Source: Candidatus Eremiobacteraceae bacterium (GTDB lineage: Bacteria; Vulcanimicrobiota; Vulcanimicrobiia; Eremiobacterales; Eremiobacteraceae). From it: 64,000 nucleotides of DNA. Made by a program: the position numbers and the translations under genes. Positions 37,501-45,618 of this stretch are shown here, piece after piece (positions within the stretch are counted from its first letter, which is position 1; each line of letters starts with the position of its first letter). Where the stretch lies: the NCBI GenBank assembly GCA_035710745.1, contig DASTCX010000039.1:1-64000 (forward strand), read 5' to 3'. Below the pieces are notes generated by a model that saw nothing but the letters and a program-made list of their open reading frames with translations, was not told where the DNA came from and made no database searches.

Positions 37501-38106
37501 CCATCCGCTCGACGCCGAGCCGACGATCTCCGTCGAGCTCGAGACGCGCACGTCGGACGTCGAGACGCCGTTCTGATTCGACGACGCATTGACAAGGATA
37601 TCGGCTTGCGGCGACGGTGGGAACGTGAAGCGGCCGAGGCCGGTGCGCGACGTCGCGGTCAGCTGGACGCGGACGCTCGGCATACCGACACGGATCTCAT
37701 AGTAGCCAGGTGATGCGATCTCCGATGCGTGCGAGAACGCCTGGGTCGCCGCTGCGGGAGCCGTCACAGGTCCGATCATCGGAAGGATGCCGGCGTCGCC
37801 GAATACGTTACAGCCCGGACCGCTCAGGTGCGTCAGACTAAATCCGGTGATGGCCGAATCGCTATAGTTGTATCCGCCGCCTGCCGGCTGCGATGGCGTG
37901 TCTGGGCTCCACTGCACCATGCCGAAGGGCGCGTCGGCGCCGGGAAACGTGTCGATCGCTCCATCGTAGCCGTTGCCGGACGTGCCGATAAGCGGATCGA
38001 CAAACGCGGCCGGATCTGCGACGACAGCGGGCGCGGCCGAGATGGGAGCGGGCGCGGCGATGAGCGCCAGCGTCATTGCGAAAGCGATCATGCGCGTCGC
38101 TTTCAA
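34600..38106 (-). CDS. GH92 alpha-mannosidase fused to a YVTN-type beta-propeller
   Basis: 1168 residues with a signal peptide. Residues about 30-760 are a GH92 exo-alpha-mannosidase: [77 protein letters not shown]. GH92 enzymes are Ca2+-dependent and act on alpha-1,2/1,3/1,4/1,6 mannosides. A beta-sandwich-like linker (about 780-880) follows, then six or seven YVTN repeats (about 885-1168), for example [20 protein letters not shown]. The propeller fusion is unusual for GH92 and may bind substrate or partner. Divergent from the rhomboid gene. Confidence 0.9.
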   Translation of the reverse strand: [1168 protein letters not shown]

Positions 38107-38193
38107 TGGGCGCCGTGGCCGGTCCCGTCAATCGTGTCTCGCCGCCGTCGGGTCGGCAGTATCTCGACGCGACCGCGTTGTAACGTGGAGGTC

Positions 38194-38862
38194 ATGATAC
38201 CGCTCGGTGACGCCTCGCGACGTCTGACGTCCGCGCCGGTCGTCACGATCCTGCTCATCGCGATCAACGTGGTCGTATTTCTCGTCGAACTCGCTGCCGG
38301 CGATAAGTTCGTCGCGCAGTGGTCGGTCACGCCCGCCGATATATGGGCGGGGCACGACCTCATCACGATCGTGACCGCGATGTTCCTCCACGCGAGCTGG
38401 TCGCACATCCTCGGGAACATGGTGTTCCTCTACGCCTTCGGCCCCGAGATCGAAGACGCAATGGGGTCGGTTCGGTACCTCGTGTTCTATCTCGTCGGCG
38501 GAGCGATCGCGATGCTCACCCAAGTCGCGGTCGACCCCCACTCGACCGTGCCGAACCTCGGCGCGAGCGGCGCCATCGCCGCTGTCATGGGCGCGTTCAT
38601 CGTCACCTATCCGCGCGACAACATTCGGACGCTGCTCTTTTTCTGGTTCTTCATCCGCATCACGTTCATATCGGCGTGGGTGCTCATCGGCCTGTGGTTT
38701 CTCATACAGCTTTTCGACGTCGGTGTGGTCGCAAGCTCGCAAACCGGAGGCGTCGCATATATGGCGCACGTCGGGGGCTTCATCTTCGGCGTCGTCTTCG
38801 GACGATTGTTCGACAACAGCGCGCGGCTTGCGAGCCAGACGCTCAATACCGACGACTCATAG
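38194..38862 (+). CDS. Rhomboid family intramembrane serine protease
   Basis: 222 residues with about six membrane helices. The catalytic Ser lies in NLGASGAIAAVMGAF and the catalytic His in AHVGGFIFGVVFGR; the L1 loop contains MFLHASWSHILGNMVFLYAF. This is the GlpG/YqgP-like architecture. It cleaves transmembrane substrates in the inner membrane. The ATG at 38194 has GTGGAGG just upstream. A terminator hairpin follows. Confidence 0.92.
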   Translation: MIPLGDASRRLTSAPVVTILLIAINVVVFLVELAAGDKFVAQWSVTPADIWAGHDLITIVTAMFLHASWSHILGNMVFLYAFGPEIEDAMGSVRYLVFYLVGGAIAMLTQVAVDPHSTVPNLGASGAIAAVMGAFIVTYPRDNIRTLLFFWFFIRITFISAWVLIGLWFLIQLFDVGVVASSQTGGVAYMAHVGGFIFGVVFGRLFDNSARLASQTLNTDDS

Positions 38863-38865
38863 AAC

Positions 38866-38890
38866 ACGGCCCGCCGAGTTGGCGGGCCGT
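38866..38890. terminator. Terminator hairpin between convergent genes
   Basis: Perfect 10-bp stem ACGGCCCGCC/GGCGGGCCGT around GAGTT. The T-tract is short (GCTTGT). It could serve both the rhomboid gene and the convergent OMP gene. Confidence 0.65.
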
Positions 38891-38921
38891 GCTTGTCGCT
38901 GTACAGATCGTAGGCGAGGTC

Positions 38922-39464
38922 TTAGAGGTGGAAGCCCACCTCGACGCCGAGGCCGCTCGGGTTCACGCCGAGCGTCTGCGGCACGATGTGATAGTCCAGC
39001 TGGAGCGACGCGTTGCTGCCGAGGTTGAAGCCGGCGAACACCTTGCCGCCCGGGCCCGTCCGGCTATTCGACGTGCCGTCGCCAAGCCGGACCGACGTGT
39101 TGTACAGGCCGACGCCCGCACCGAAGAACGTGGGTCCCGTCATGCCGCGGACATCGAGGCCGAGTCCGCCGCTATGGACGTAACCCGAGTTGCGCGCGCC
39201 GCCCAAGTAGTCGAAGTAGGCGTCCGTCGCGCTCGGCGTCAGGCCACCAGAGGCCGACAAGCGGTAATCGAGACCTGCTGTCAGTTGCGTCTCGCCACCG
39301 AAGAACTTGTCGCCGCTCGAGCCCGGGAAGAACGCGCCGAGGCGCAGATCCATCGAGTTCACCGGCCACAAGCCGGTCGTCGTCGTCGAAGCAAGGGCCT
39401 GCGGAGCGAACATCGCCGATGCCGCCGCAAGACCGATCGCGGTTATCAGAAATTTCTTCAACAT
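38922..39464 (-). CDS. Outer-membrane beta-barrel-like protein
   Basis: 180 residues with a signal peptide (MLKKFLITAIGLAAASAMFA, cleavage near ALA). The mature part alternates hydrophobic and polar residues in strands: MDLRLGAFFPGSSGDKFFGG, QLTAGLDYRLSASG, GGKVFAGFNLGSNASLQLDY, VEVGFHL. The terminal strand ends in Phe-His-Leu, close to the usual C-terminal Phe of outer-membrane barrels. This supports a diderm host. No named family. Confidence 0.65.
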   Translation of the reverse strand: MLKKFLITAIGLAAASAMFAPQALASTTTTGLWPVNSMDLRLGAFFPGSSGDKFFGGETQLTAGLDYRLSASGGLTPSATDAYFDYLGGARNSGYVHSGGLGLDVRGMTGPTFFGAGVGLYNTSVRLGDGTSNSRTGPGGKVFAGFNLGSNASLQLDYHIVPQTLGVNPSGLGVEVGFHL

Positions 39465-39673
39465 GCGTTTGTCTCCGATCTTTCAGATTTGCCCGTCGTA
39501 CATTGTTCCCGGCATGTGACAAACGGTAACGCAGCATATGCGCGTCCCGTACGCGTGAGCGGTACGGGACGAAACGTGAAGTCGCTCGAAGTCGGGTGTC
39601 CGGAAGTGGGCGCGTCAAACGTCGTAAGGTCGGAGAACAACTCCACCTATAAAATCACAAAGGAGCACGAGCC

Positions 39674-40009
39674 ATGAGTGACTTTCTTTTCCTCTATAGA
39701 GGCGGTCAGCGCGCCGCCGACGCGGCCGAGTCGGACAAGGTCATGCAGAAGTGGGTCGCTTGGATGGAAGATCTCGGGTCCAAGGGTCACCTGAAGGATC
39801 GCGGCCAGCCGCTCGACCCCGCCGGCAAAGTCGTCCGCGGCAAGCAGAAGGTCGTCACCGACGGCCCGTATCCGGAATCGAAGGACGTCGTCGGCGGCTA
39901 TACGCTCATCACCGCACGCGATCTGGCGCAGGCAGCCGAGTTGTCGAAGGGATGCCCGATCTTCGACACCGACGGCGTCGTCGAAGTGCGCCCCGTTATG
40001 GAGATGTAG
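39674..40009 (+). CDS. YCII-related (DGPF) domain protein
   Basis: 111 residues, ATG with AAGGAG upstream. The ferredoxin-like YCII fold shows FLYRGGQR, WMEDLGSKGHLKDRGQPLD, the VTDGPYPESKDVVGGYTL loop (DGPF motif) and the C-terminal GVVEVRPVMEM. These proteins are characteristic partners of ECF42-type sigma factors; the sigma gene follows, overlapping by 1 nt. Confidence 0.9.
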   Translation: MSDFLFLYRGGQRAADAAESDKVMQKWVAWMEDLGSKGHLKDRGQPLDPAGKVVRGKQKVVTDGPYPESKDVVGGYTLITARDLAQAAELSKGCPIFDTDGVVEVRPVMEM

Positions 40010-41271
40010 TGGTCGAAGAGCCGCTCTTTAGGCGCGAGTCGGGGCGGATGATCGCCGCCCTGACCCGCATCTTCGGGATCCACAACCTCGCGTTGGCAGA
40101 AGACGTCGCCCAGGACGCCTTCTGCCGCGCGCTCGAGATCTGGCGTCTGCGCGGTGTGCCAGATAATCCGGGCGCGTGGCTCATGACCGCAGCGAAGCGC
40201 CGCGCGATCGACGTGTTGCGGCGCGAGCGAACGGCGCGCCGGTTCGCGCCGGATCTCGGTCGCCTACACGAAAGCGAATGGACCCTCGTCCCTACGCTCG
40301 ACGCGTTGTTCGAGCCCTCGGCGATCAAAGACGACCAACTGCGCATGATGTTCTCGTGCTGCAGTCCGCGGCTTTCGGAAGAAGCGCAGATTGCGCTCAT
40401 CCTGCACCTTCTCTGCGGCTTCACCGTCGGGGAGATAGCGGCCGCGTTCTTGAGCGGTCATGCGGCGATCGAAAAGCGCATCACGCGCGCGAAACACGCG
40501 CTCGCCCAGTCATCGGGGCTCTTCGATCTTGCCGACCGCGACCTGCCGAAACGGCTCGCGAGCGTGCAGCGCAGCCTCTACCTGCTGTTCAATGAGGGCT
40601 ATCACGGCGCCTCACCTGAATCGTCCGTCCGCACCGAGCTATGCCGCGAGGCGATGCGCCTTGGAGCGCTCCTCGCTGACCATCCATCGACGTCGACGCC
40701 CGCGACGCTCGCGCTTTGCGCGCTCATGGTGCTCAACGCGTCTCGACTGCCCGCGCGGGTCGATGCGGTCGGCAATCTCAACTCGCTGGCGGACCAAGAT
40801 CGATCGCTCTGGGATAGGGCGCTCATCGCACGAGGGATCGAACTCCTCGATCGGTCAGCCATCGGCGATGAGCTGAGCGAATACCACATCGAGGCGGCCA
40901 TTTCGTCGGTCCATGCGCGCTCGTATGCCGCTGCAGAAACGGACTGGAAGAAGATCGCCTCGCTGTACGATCTTCTGATCCGCGCCAAGCCATCTCCCGT
41001 CGTCGCGCTCAATCGGGCCATCGCATATGGCCACGCCGATGGGCCGGACTGCGGGCTGGCCGAGATCGCCGCGATAGACGACCTGTCAAGGCTCGAATCG
41101 TATCCGTTCTACCACGCTGCGCTCGGCGAGTTCGAACTCCGCCGCGGCGATGGCGTCAAGGCGCGCGACCATTTCGAGGCGGCGCGTAAAGTCGCCCGCA
41201 ATGCAGCGGAGCGGCGATTCCTCACGCAGCGCGCCGAGGCGTGTGATGCCAAGAGCGGGGCGAGCGTGTGA
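40009..41271 (+). CDS. ECF sigma factor, ECF42-like, with C-terminal extension
   Basis: 420 residues from GTG at the YCII stop. Region 2: LTRIFGIHNLALAEDVAQDA and PGAWLMTAAKRRAIDVLRR. Region 4: LSEEAQIALILHLLCGFTVG then a helix-turn-helix (AAIEKRITRAKHAL). A C-terminal extension of about 200 residues with TPR-like helices (ADQDRSLWDRALIARGIELL) marks the ECF42/DUF6596 group, which lack a classic anti-sigma factor and use the extension for control. Its YCII neighbour is the expected target/partner. Confidence 0.88.
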   Translation: MVEEPLFRRESGRMIAALTRIFGIHNLALAEDVAQDAFCRALEIWRLRGVPDNPGAWLMTAAKRRAIDVLRRERTARRFAPDLGRLHESEWTLVPTLDALFEPSAIKDDQLRMMFSCCSPRLSEEAQIALILHLLCGFTVGEIAAAFLSGHAAIEKRITRAKHALAQSSGLFDLADRDLPKRLASVQRSLYLLFNEGYHGASPESSVRTELCREAMRLGALLADHPSTSTPATLALCALMVLNASRLPARVDAVGNLNSLADQDRSLWDRALIARGIELLDRSAIGDELSEYHIEAAISSVHARSYAAAETDWKKIASLYDLLIRAKPSPVVALNRAIAYGHADGPDCGLAEIAAIDDLSRLESYPFYHAALGEFELRRGDGVKARDHFEAARKVARNAAERRFLTQRAEACDAKSGASV

Positions 41272-41789
41272 AGGCCAAGCCCGTCGTCGACCGCGGCGAG
41301 CGTACCCGCAAGAACCATCCGCGCATCGCTAAGCCCACGCTCTCAGATCACCTCGCGGTCATGACGCGTGCGATTTTCCAGGCCGGCCTCAGCTGGGCTC
41401 AGATCGACGCGCAATGGGAGCGTCTTGTCGAGGCCTTCGAAGGCTTCGATCCGGTTAGGATCTCTCGCTACGATCACGACGACGTGCGCCGGATCCTGGC
41501 CACGCCGGGGATATTGCACAGCGAACGCAAGATCCGCGCGGCGATCGACAACGCGAAGGAGATGCTCGAGCTCGATCGGGAGCACAAAGCGTTTCGGGCT
41601 TATCTGCGCTCGCATGATACGTATGCCGATTTGACGGCCGACCTGCGGCGCAAATTCAAATACGTCGGCGACGTGAGCGCGTACTACTATCTCTTCAGGG
41701 TCGGCGAGAAGGTGCCGCCATTCGGGCGCTGGATAAAAACTGTCGAAGGCGACCATCCACGAATCCGCGAGATGGTCAAACAAAAATAG
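41268..41789 (+). CDS. DNA-3-methyladenine glycosylase-like protein
   Basis: 173 residues from a GTG overlapping the sigma gene by 4 nt. LAVMTRAIFQAGLSWAQIDA, EGFDPVRISRYDHDDVRRIL and IRAAIDNAKEMLEL match the Tag/HhH-GPD-like fold in which helices surround the DNA lesion. The zinc-binding Cys/His set of classical Tag is not evident, so this is a divergent family member. Base-excision activity is inferred. It is probably co-transcribed with the ECF42-like sigma. Confidence 0.7.
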   Translation: MKAKPVVDRGERTRKNHPRIAKPTLSDHLAVMTRAIFQAGLSWAQIDAQWERLVEAFEGFDPVRISRYDHDDVRRILATPGILHSERKIRAAIDNAKEMLELDREHKAFRAYLRSHDTYADLTADLRRKFKYVGDVSAYYYLFRVGEKVPPFGRWIKTVEGDHPRIREMVKQK

Positions 41790-41799
41790 AGATGGGGAG

Positions 41800-41821
41800 C
41801 GGTCGAGATTCATCTCGACCG
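41800..41821 (+). repeat. Interspersed palindrome, type A (array 4, unit 1)
   Basis: Arms CGGTCGAGAT and ATCTCGACCG surround TC, with GGGGAG before and CCGCGGTTAG after. First unit of an array between the convergent glycosylase-like and DUF72 genes. Confidence 0.9.
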
Positions 41822-41853
41822 CCGCGGTTAGACCCAATGAAGTGTGGATGGAG

Positions 41854-41876
41854 CGGTCGCCCTTCACGGGCGACCG
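41854..41876 (+). repeat. Interspersed palindrome, type B variant (array 4, unit 2)
   Basis: Arms CGGTCGCCC and GGGCGACCG surround TTCAC. The inner arm differs from type B at two paired positions (ACC to CCC on one side, GGT to GGG on the other), a compensated change. ATGGAG before, CCGCGGTCTG after. Confidence 0.88.
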
Positions 41877-41920
41877 CCGCGGTCTGACCTGTGCGCGATA
41901 TCGAGCTGGAGGCCCGTCTC

Positions 41921-41942
41921 CGGTCGAGCTAAAGCTCGACCG
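41921..41942 (+). repeat. Interspersed palindrome, type C (array 4, unit 3)
   Basis: Arms CGGTCGAGCT and AGCTCGACCG surround AA, with GTCTC before and CTACAG after. It starts 67 nt after unit 2, wider than in the other arrays. Confidence 0.88.
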
Positions 41943-41951
41943 CTACAGGTC

Positions 41952-42734
41952 TCAGGAGAGCGCCTCGATGCGGGCGACCAAGTCTTCGCACGTCGTCGGC
42001 GAGTGCCCGGCATAGTCGTCGCTGACGTAGACGAAGAGATCGTCGACGTTTTTGCGTGCCTTCGCGAGCAGCCGCGCCCAGGCGTCGAGCGACTCGCTTC
42101 GGTCGACCTGAACCCGATCGTAGTGCTCGAACGCGGTCAGACCCATGAGCCGTGCATAGGCGAACCCGAGTTCACTGCCTTGCTCTTCGAGCACTCGCTG
42201 TGCGAGCTCGAGGGTCGAATGCGGGCCTTCGGTCGCGGCGAGAGCGAAGCGCTGGCTGCGTGCGGCCTCGAACAGCGCGTCATCGAACCAGTCGCGGTGA
42301 CGAAGCTCGAGGACCGTGTTGACGTCGGGCGGCAGATGCTCGTCGAGGAACGTGTAAAGGCGCGTTTTGTTCGCGGGCGTCGGGCGAAAATCGCCGCCGC
42401 ATTGGAGCAGGAGCGCTCCGAGTCGCGGGCCGAGGAGCCGCGCGCGGTCGACGAACCACGTGAAGCTCTGGCCGGCATCTTCGAAATGTTTTTTATGCGT
42501 CACTTCGCGCGACACTTTGAGCGCGAACGTGAACTCTTCGGGTGCGGCGTCGCGCCATGCGACGACCGTCGACTCGCGCGGCCGCCCGTAGAACGTCGAG
42601 TCGACCTCGACCGACGAAAAAAGGCGTGCGTAGAGCGCGAGCATGTCGGGCGGTTTTGTCTCGGCGGGATAGACGGAACCGATCCAGTCCTTCTCTTGCC
42701 ACCCCATGCAGCCGATGTGAAGGCGACCCGACAT
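41952..42734 (-). CDS. DUF72 (YecE-like) family protein
   Basis: 260 residues. The family pattern is clear: IGCMGWQEKDWIGSVYP, YARLFSSVEVDSTFYGRP, FTFALKVSREVTHKKHF, GALLLQCGGDFRP, LELRHRDWF and VYVSDDYAGHSPTT. DUF72 proteins adopt a TIM-barrel-like fold; the molecular role is not established. It follows the SDR gene by 2 nt on the same strand, suggesting one transcript. Confidence 0.9.
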   Translation of the reverse strand: MSGRLHIGCMGWQEKDWIGSVYPAETKPPDMLALYARLFSSVEVDSTFYGRPRESTVVAWRDAAPEEFTFALKVSREVTHKKHFEDAGQSFTWFVDRARLLGPRLGALLLQCGGDFRPTPANKTRLYTFLDEHLPPDVNTVLELRHRDWFDDALFEAARSQRFALAATEGPHSTLELAQRVLEEQGSELGFAYARLMGLTAFEHYDRVQVDRSESLDAWARLLAKARKNVDDLFVYVSDDYAGHSPTTCEDLVARIEALS

Positions 42735-42736
42735 TG

Positions 42737-43471
42737 CTAGTGGCTGTTCATCTGCTCGAACAGCACCCCGCGCTCTTCGGCAGACGCGTTCATCGACTGG
42801 ACCGAGAATCCGTACGTCACCTCACGTTTGCCCTCGCGAAGCTGCTCGAAGGCCGAGTCGACAAAATCCTCGAGCGGCACACCAAATGTGTGGAGGCCAA
42901 CGCCGCCGAGGTCCGTATCGACCGCGGGAGGGATGATCTCGATGACCTCGACCGAGGTGTCCGCGAGCTGATGTCGCAACGACAGCGTGAACGACCGCAT
43001 GGCCGCCTTCGTGGCGCAATAGACGGGCACGGCCGTGCGGGGCACGAATGCGAGTCCGGACGTCACGTTGAGGATCGCGGCGTTCGGTCGTTTGGCGAGC
43101 CGCGGCGCGAACAGAGTCGACAGATGGATGGGCGCCTCGAGATTCGTCGCGATCTCTTTATGCATCGCCGGCCAACCCGGATTCTCAGCCAGCTGCAGCC
43201 GGTTCTGTATGCCCGCGTTGTTGATGAGGACGTCGAGTTCGGGGAACTCGCTGAAAACCCATTCGGTCAGTTCGACGCGGTGTTCCGCATCGGCCACGTC
43301 GCAGACGTGCGTCCGTAGCGCGCGATGTTTCCCGTGTGCTTCCTCGAGCTTGTCGGCTCGGCGCCCGCAGAGGATGACCGTATTGCCGGCCCCGAGAAAC
43401 CGCTCCGCGAGCGCGAAACCGATGCCGCTTGCGCCGCCGGTGACGAGTATGGTGTGTCCGCTGATATCCAT
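42737..43471 (-). CDS. Short-chain dehydrogenase/reductase
   Basis: 244 residues from MDISGHTILVTGGASGIGFA, the glycine-rich NAD(P)-binding motif TGGASGIG. The NNAG motif is INNAGIQN, and the catalytic Ser-Tyr-Lys set is LNVTSGLAF and VPVYCATKAAMRSF. C-terminal FEQLREGKREVTYGF resembles the DltE/YdfG-type SDRs. Substrate unknown. An upstream in-frame start at 43504 would add 11 residues without family match. Confidence 0.9.
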   Translation of the reverse strand: MDISGHTILVTGGASGIGFALAERFLGAGNTVILCGRRADKLEEAHGKHRALRTHVCDVADAEHRVELTEWVFSEFPELDVLINNAGIQNRLQLAENPGWPAMHKEIATNLEAPIHLSTLFAPRLAKRPNAAILNVTSGLAFVPRTAVPVYCATKAAMRSFTLSLRHQLADTSVEVIEIIPPAVDTDLGGVGLHTFGVPLEDFVDSAFEQLREGKREVTYGFSVQSMNASAEERGVLFEQMNSH

Positions 43472-43686
43472 TCCGCTGGATACACCTTCGCGTCGCCGCC
43501 CCACCTTCAGAATCGGTAGACCTGTCCCGGCGACTTCGAAGAACGGAAGCGCGGGCGCGTGCGAGAAAACGGTGGCGCGTTAGCTCGGCAAACAGCGGGT
43601 TGAGCCTCGCATTCCGAAGCCACGCTCGAACTTGACATGTCCGCGGCATTGAAACGCTACCATGCCGTCTGATAAACTATAGCCTC

Positions 43687-44283
43687 ATGAGCCGACTCGA
43701 GTTCTGGTTCGACTTCGCGAGCACGTACTCGTATGTCGCCGCGATGCGCATCGACGATCTGTGCCGAGACGCGGGCGTCGCGCTCGAATGGGTGCCGTTT
43801 CTTCTCGGCCCGATCTTCCAGCTTCAAGGGTGGAACGACTCGCCGTTCAATCTCAACGAGCGGCGCGGCGCCTACATGTGGCGTGACCTCGAACGCTTGA
43901 CGGCGAAATTCGGCCTGCGTTGGAAACGCCCGACGATATTTCCGCGTGCGTCGACGCTTGCCGCACGCGTCGCATCTTCGGTCACCGACGAGGTGTGGTG
44001 CGGCGACTTCGTCCGCGCTGTCTACGTGGCGAATTTCGGCGACGACCTCGATATCAGCGACGAGCGGGTCATCGTCGGAGTGCTCGACGGGCTTGGGCGC
44101 GACGGCAGCTCGATCGTCAAACGAGCGCTCGAGCCCGAGCGGCGCGGCCTGCTCCGCGTGAACACAGAGCGCGCGATCGAACTCGGTATCTTCGGCGCGC
44201 CGAACTGCATCGTCGGCCGCGAACTGTTCTGGGGAGAAGAAGCGCTCGACGACGCGATCGCGTGGTCGCAAAAGGAGAGTTGA
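43687..44283 (+). CDS. DsbA-family thioredoxin-like protein (HCCA isomerase type)
   Basis: 198 residues. LEFWFDFASTYSYVAAMRID replaces the CxxC of DsbA with a serine-rich ST-Y pattern, as in 2-hydroxychromene-2-carboxylate isomerases and related kappa-class GSTs. PIFQLQGWNDSPFNLNERR, FGAPNCIVGRELFWGEEALD are typical. These are glutathione-dependent isomerases in aromatic degradation, but many relatives are uncharacterised. Three nt upstream of the PQQ-propeller gene. Confidence 0.85.
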   Translation: MSRLEFWFDFASTYSYVAAMRIDDLCRDAGVALEWVPFLLGPIFQLQGWNDSPFNLNERRGAYMWRDLERLTAKFGLRWKRPTIFPRASTLAARVASSVTDEVWCGDFVRAVYVANFGDDLDISDERVIVGVLDGLGRDGSSIVKRALEPERRGLLRVNTERAIELGIFGAPNCIVGRELFWGEEALDDAIAWSQKES

Positions 44284-44285
44284 TA

Positions 44286-45614
44286 GTGCGTCATGGCGTG
44301 CTAGCGGCGTCGCTCTTGTTCTTGACCGCATGCGGTCCGGCATACGCCGGCGACGCGACGACGTTTCGCGGCGATTCCGCGCATTCAGGCGTCTACCAGG
44401 GCACCGGAGTCACCAAGCTCGCCGGCGTCAAGTGGACGTTCCACACGCACGGCTACGTCAACTCGAGCCCCGCCGTGTCGAACGGCGTCGTTTACGTCGG
44501 AAGCACGGACGGGAATGTCTATGCCGTCAGCGCCGATACGGGCACGTTGCGCTGGAAGTTCGCGACGGGCAGCCGCGTCGTCTCATCACCGGCGGTGACG
44601 AACGATGGCGTCTACCTGCTGAGCTATGACGGCTTTTTCTACGCGCTCGACAATGCGAACGGCAAGGTGCGGTGGAAGTTCAAGACGGGCGGCGAGCACC
44701 GCTTCGAAGCGCCGCATCTCCACGGCACGCTGCCCGTGAACGAGATCATGCCGGACCCGTTCGACATGTACCTATCGTCGCCGGTCGTCACCGACGGCCT
44801 CGTCTACTTCGGAAGCAGCGATGGGAACGTCTACGCGCTTGACGCGGCGAGCGGGGCGCTGAGCTGGAAGTTCAAGACCGGCGACGTCGTCCACGCCTCA
44901 CCGGCGATCGCGGGCGGCACGCTGTACGTCGGCAGCTGGGATAGCTATTTCTACGCGCTCGATGCGAAGAGCGGGAAGGTTCGTTGGCGTTTCAAGACCG
45001 GCGCGGACCCGGTCATCCACAACCAAGTGGGGATACAATCATCCGCGTCGGTCGGTCGAGGCATGGTCTACTTCGGCTGCCGCGATTCGCACCTGTATGC
45101 GCTCGACGCTGCGACCGGCGCTCTTCGCTGGTCGATCCCGACGCACGGGTCGTGGGTGATCTCGTCGCCGGCGATCGACGGCGCACACGTCTATTTCGCG
45201 ACGTCTGATAGCGGCCTGTTCTATTCAGTCGACGCGCGCACGGGCAAGGTCGGTTTCTCGCTCGACTTCAAGCAATGGCCGATGTTCTCGTCGCCGGCGA
45301 TCGCGGGCCATATGGCATATATCGGTTCGCACGACGGCAAGCTGATCGCGATCGACGTCGACCGCGGGGCAGTCGCCTGGACGTTCCGCACCGATGGGCA
45401 GAAGAAGAGCGGGGCGACGTATACGAACGCCGACGGCACGCCGAACTACGAGGCAGCGTATCCCGGTACTTTCTACGACGACCTCATCGTCGGATATTCG
45501 CGGCTCATGACCGTCGGCGCCATCATCTCATCGCCGGTCGTCGACGGCGATTCGCTCTATTTCGGGAGCACGGACGGGAATCTGTACGCGCTTCAGGTCC
45601 GACAGGACGGATAG
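44286..45614 (+). CDS. PQQ-like beta-propeller lipoprotein
   Basis: 442 residues from GTG. The N-terminus ends in LFLTACGPAYA, a lipobox with Cys near residue 17. At least seven repeats of the PQQ/BamB type follow, each with a core like GNVYAVSADTGTLRWKFATG or GNVYALDAASGALSWKFKTG. Such propellers act as enzyme scaffolds (quinoprotein dehydrogenases) or envelope assembly factors (BamB). No quinoprotein active-site features are obvious, so the role is open. Confidence 0.85.
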   Translation: MRHGVLAASLLFLTACGPAYAGDATTFRGDSAHSGVYQGTGVTKLAGVKWTFHTHGYVNSSPAVSNGVVYVGSTDGNVYAVSADTGTLRWKFATGSRVVSSPAVTNDGVYLLSYDGFFYALDNANGKVRWKFKTGGEHRFEAPHLHGTLPVNEIMPDPFDMYLSSPVVTDGLVYFGSSDGNVYALDAASGALSWKFKTGDVVHASPAIAGGTLYVGSWDSYFYALDAKSGKVRWRFKTGADPVIHNQVGIQSSASVGRGMVYFGCRDSHLYALDAATGALRWSIPTHGSWVISSPAIDGAHVYFATSDSGLFYSVDARTGKVGFSLDFKQWPMFSSPAIAGHMAYIGSHDGKLIAIDVDRGAVAWTFRTDGQKKSGATYTNADGTPNYEAAYPGTFYDDLIVGYSRLMTVGAIISSPVVDGDSLYFGSTDGNLYALQVRQDG

Positions 45615-45618
45615 AACG

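Noticed and set aside
44286-45614. PQQ-dependent dehydrogenase
   Set aside because: Blade repeats match the PQQ/BamB pattern, but no quinoprotein active-site set is visible and the protein is shorter than those enzymes.
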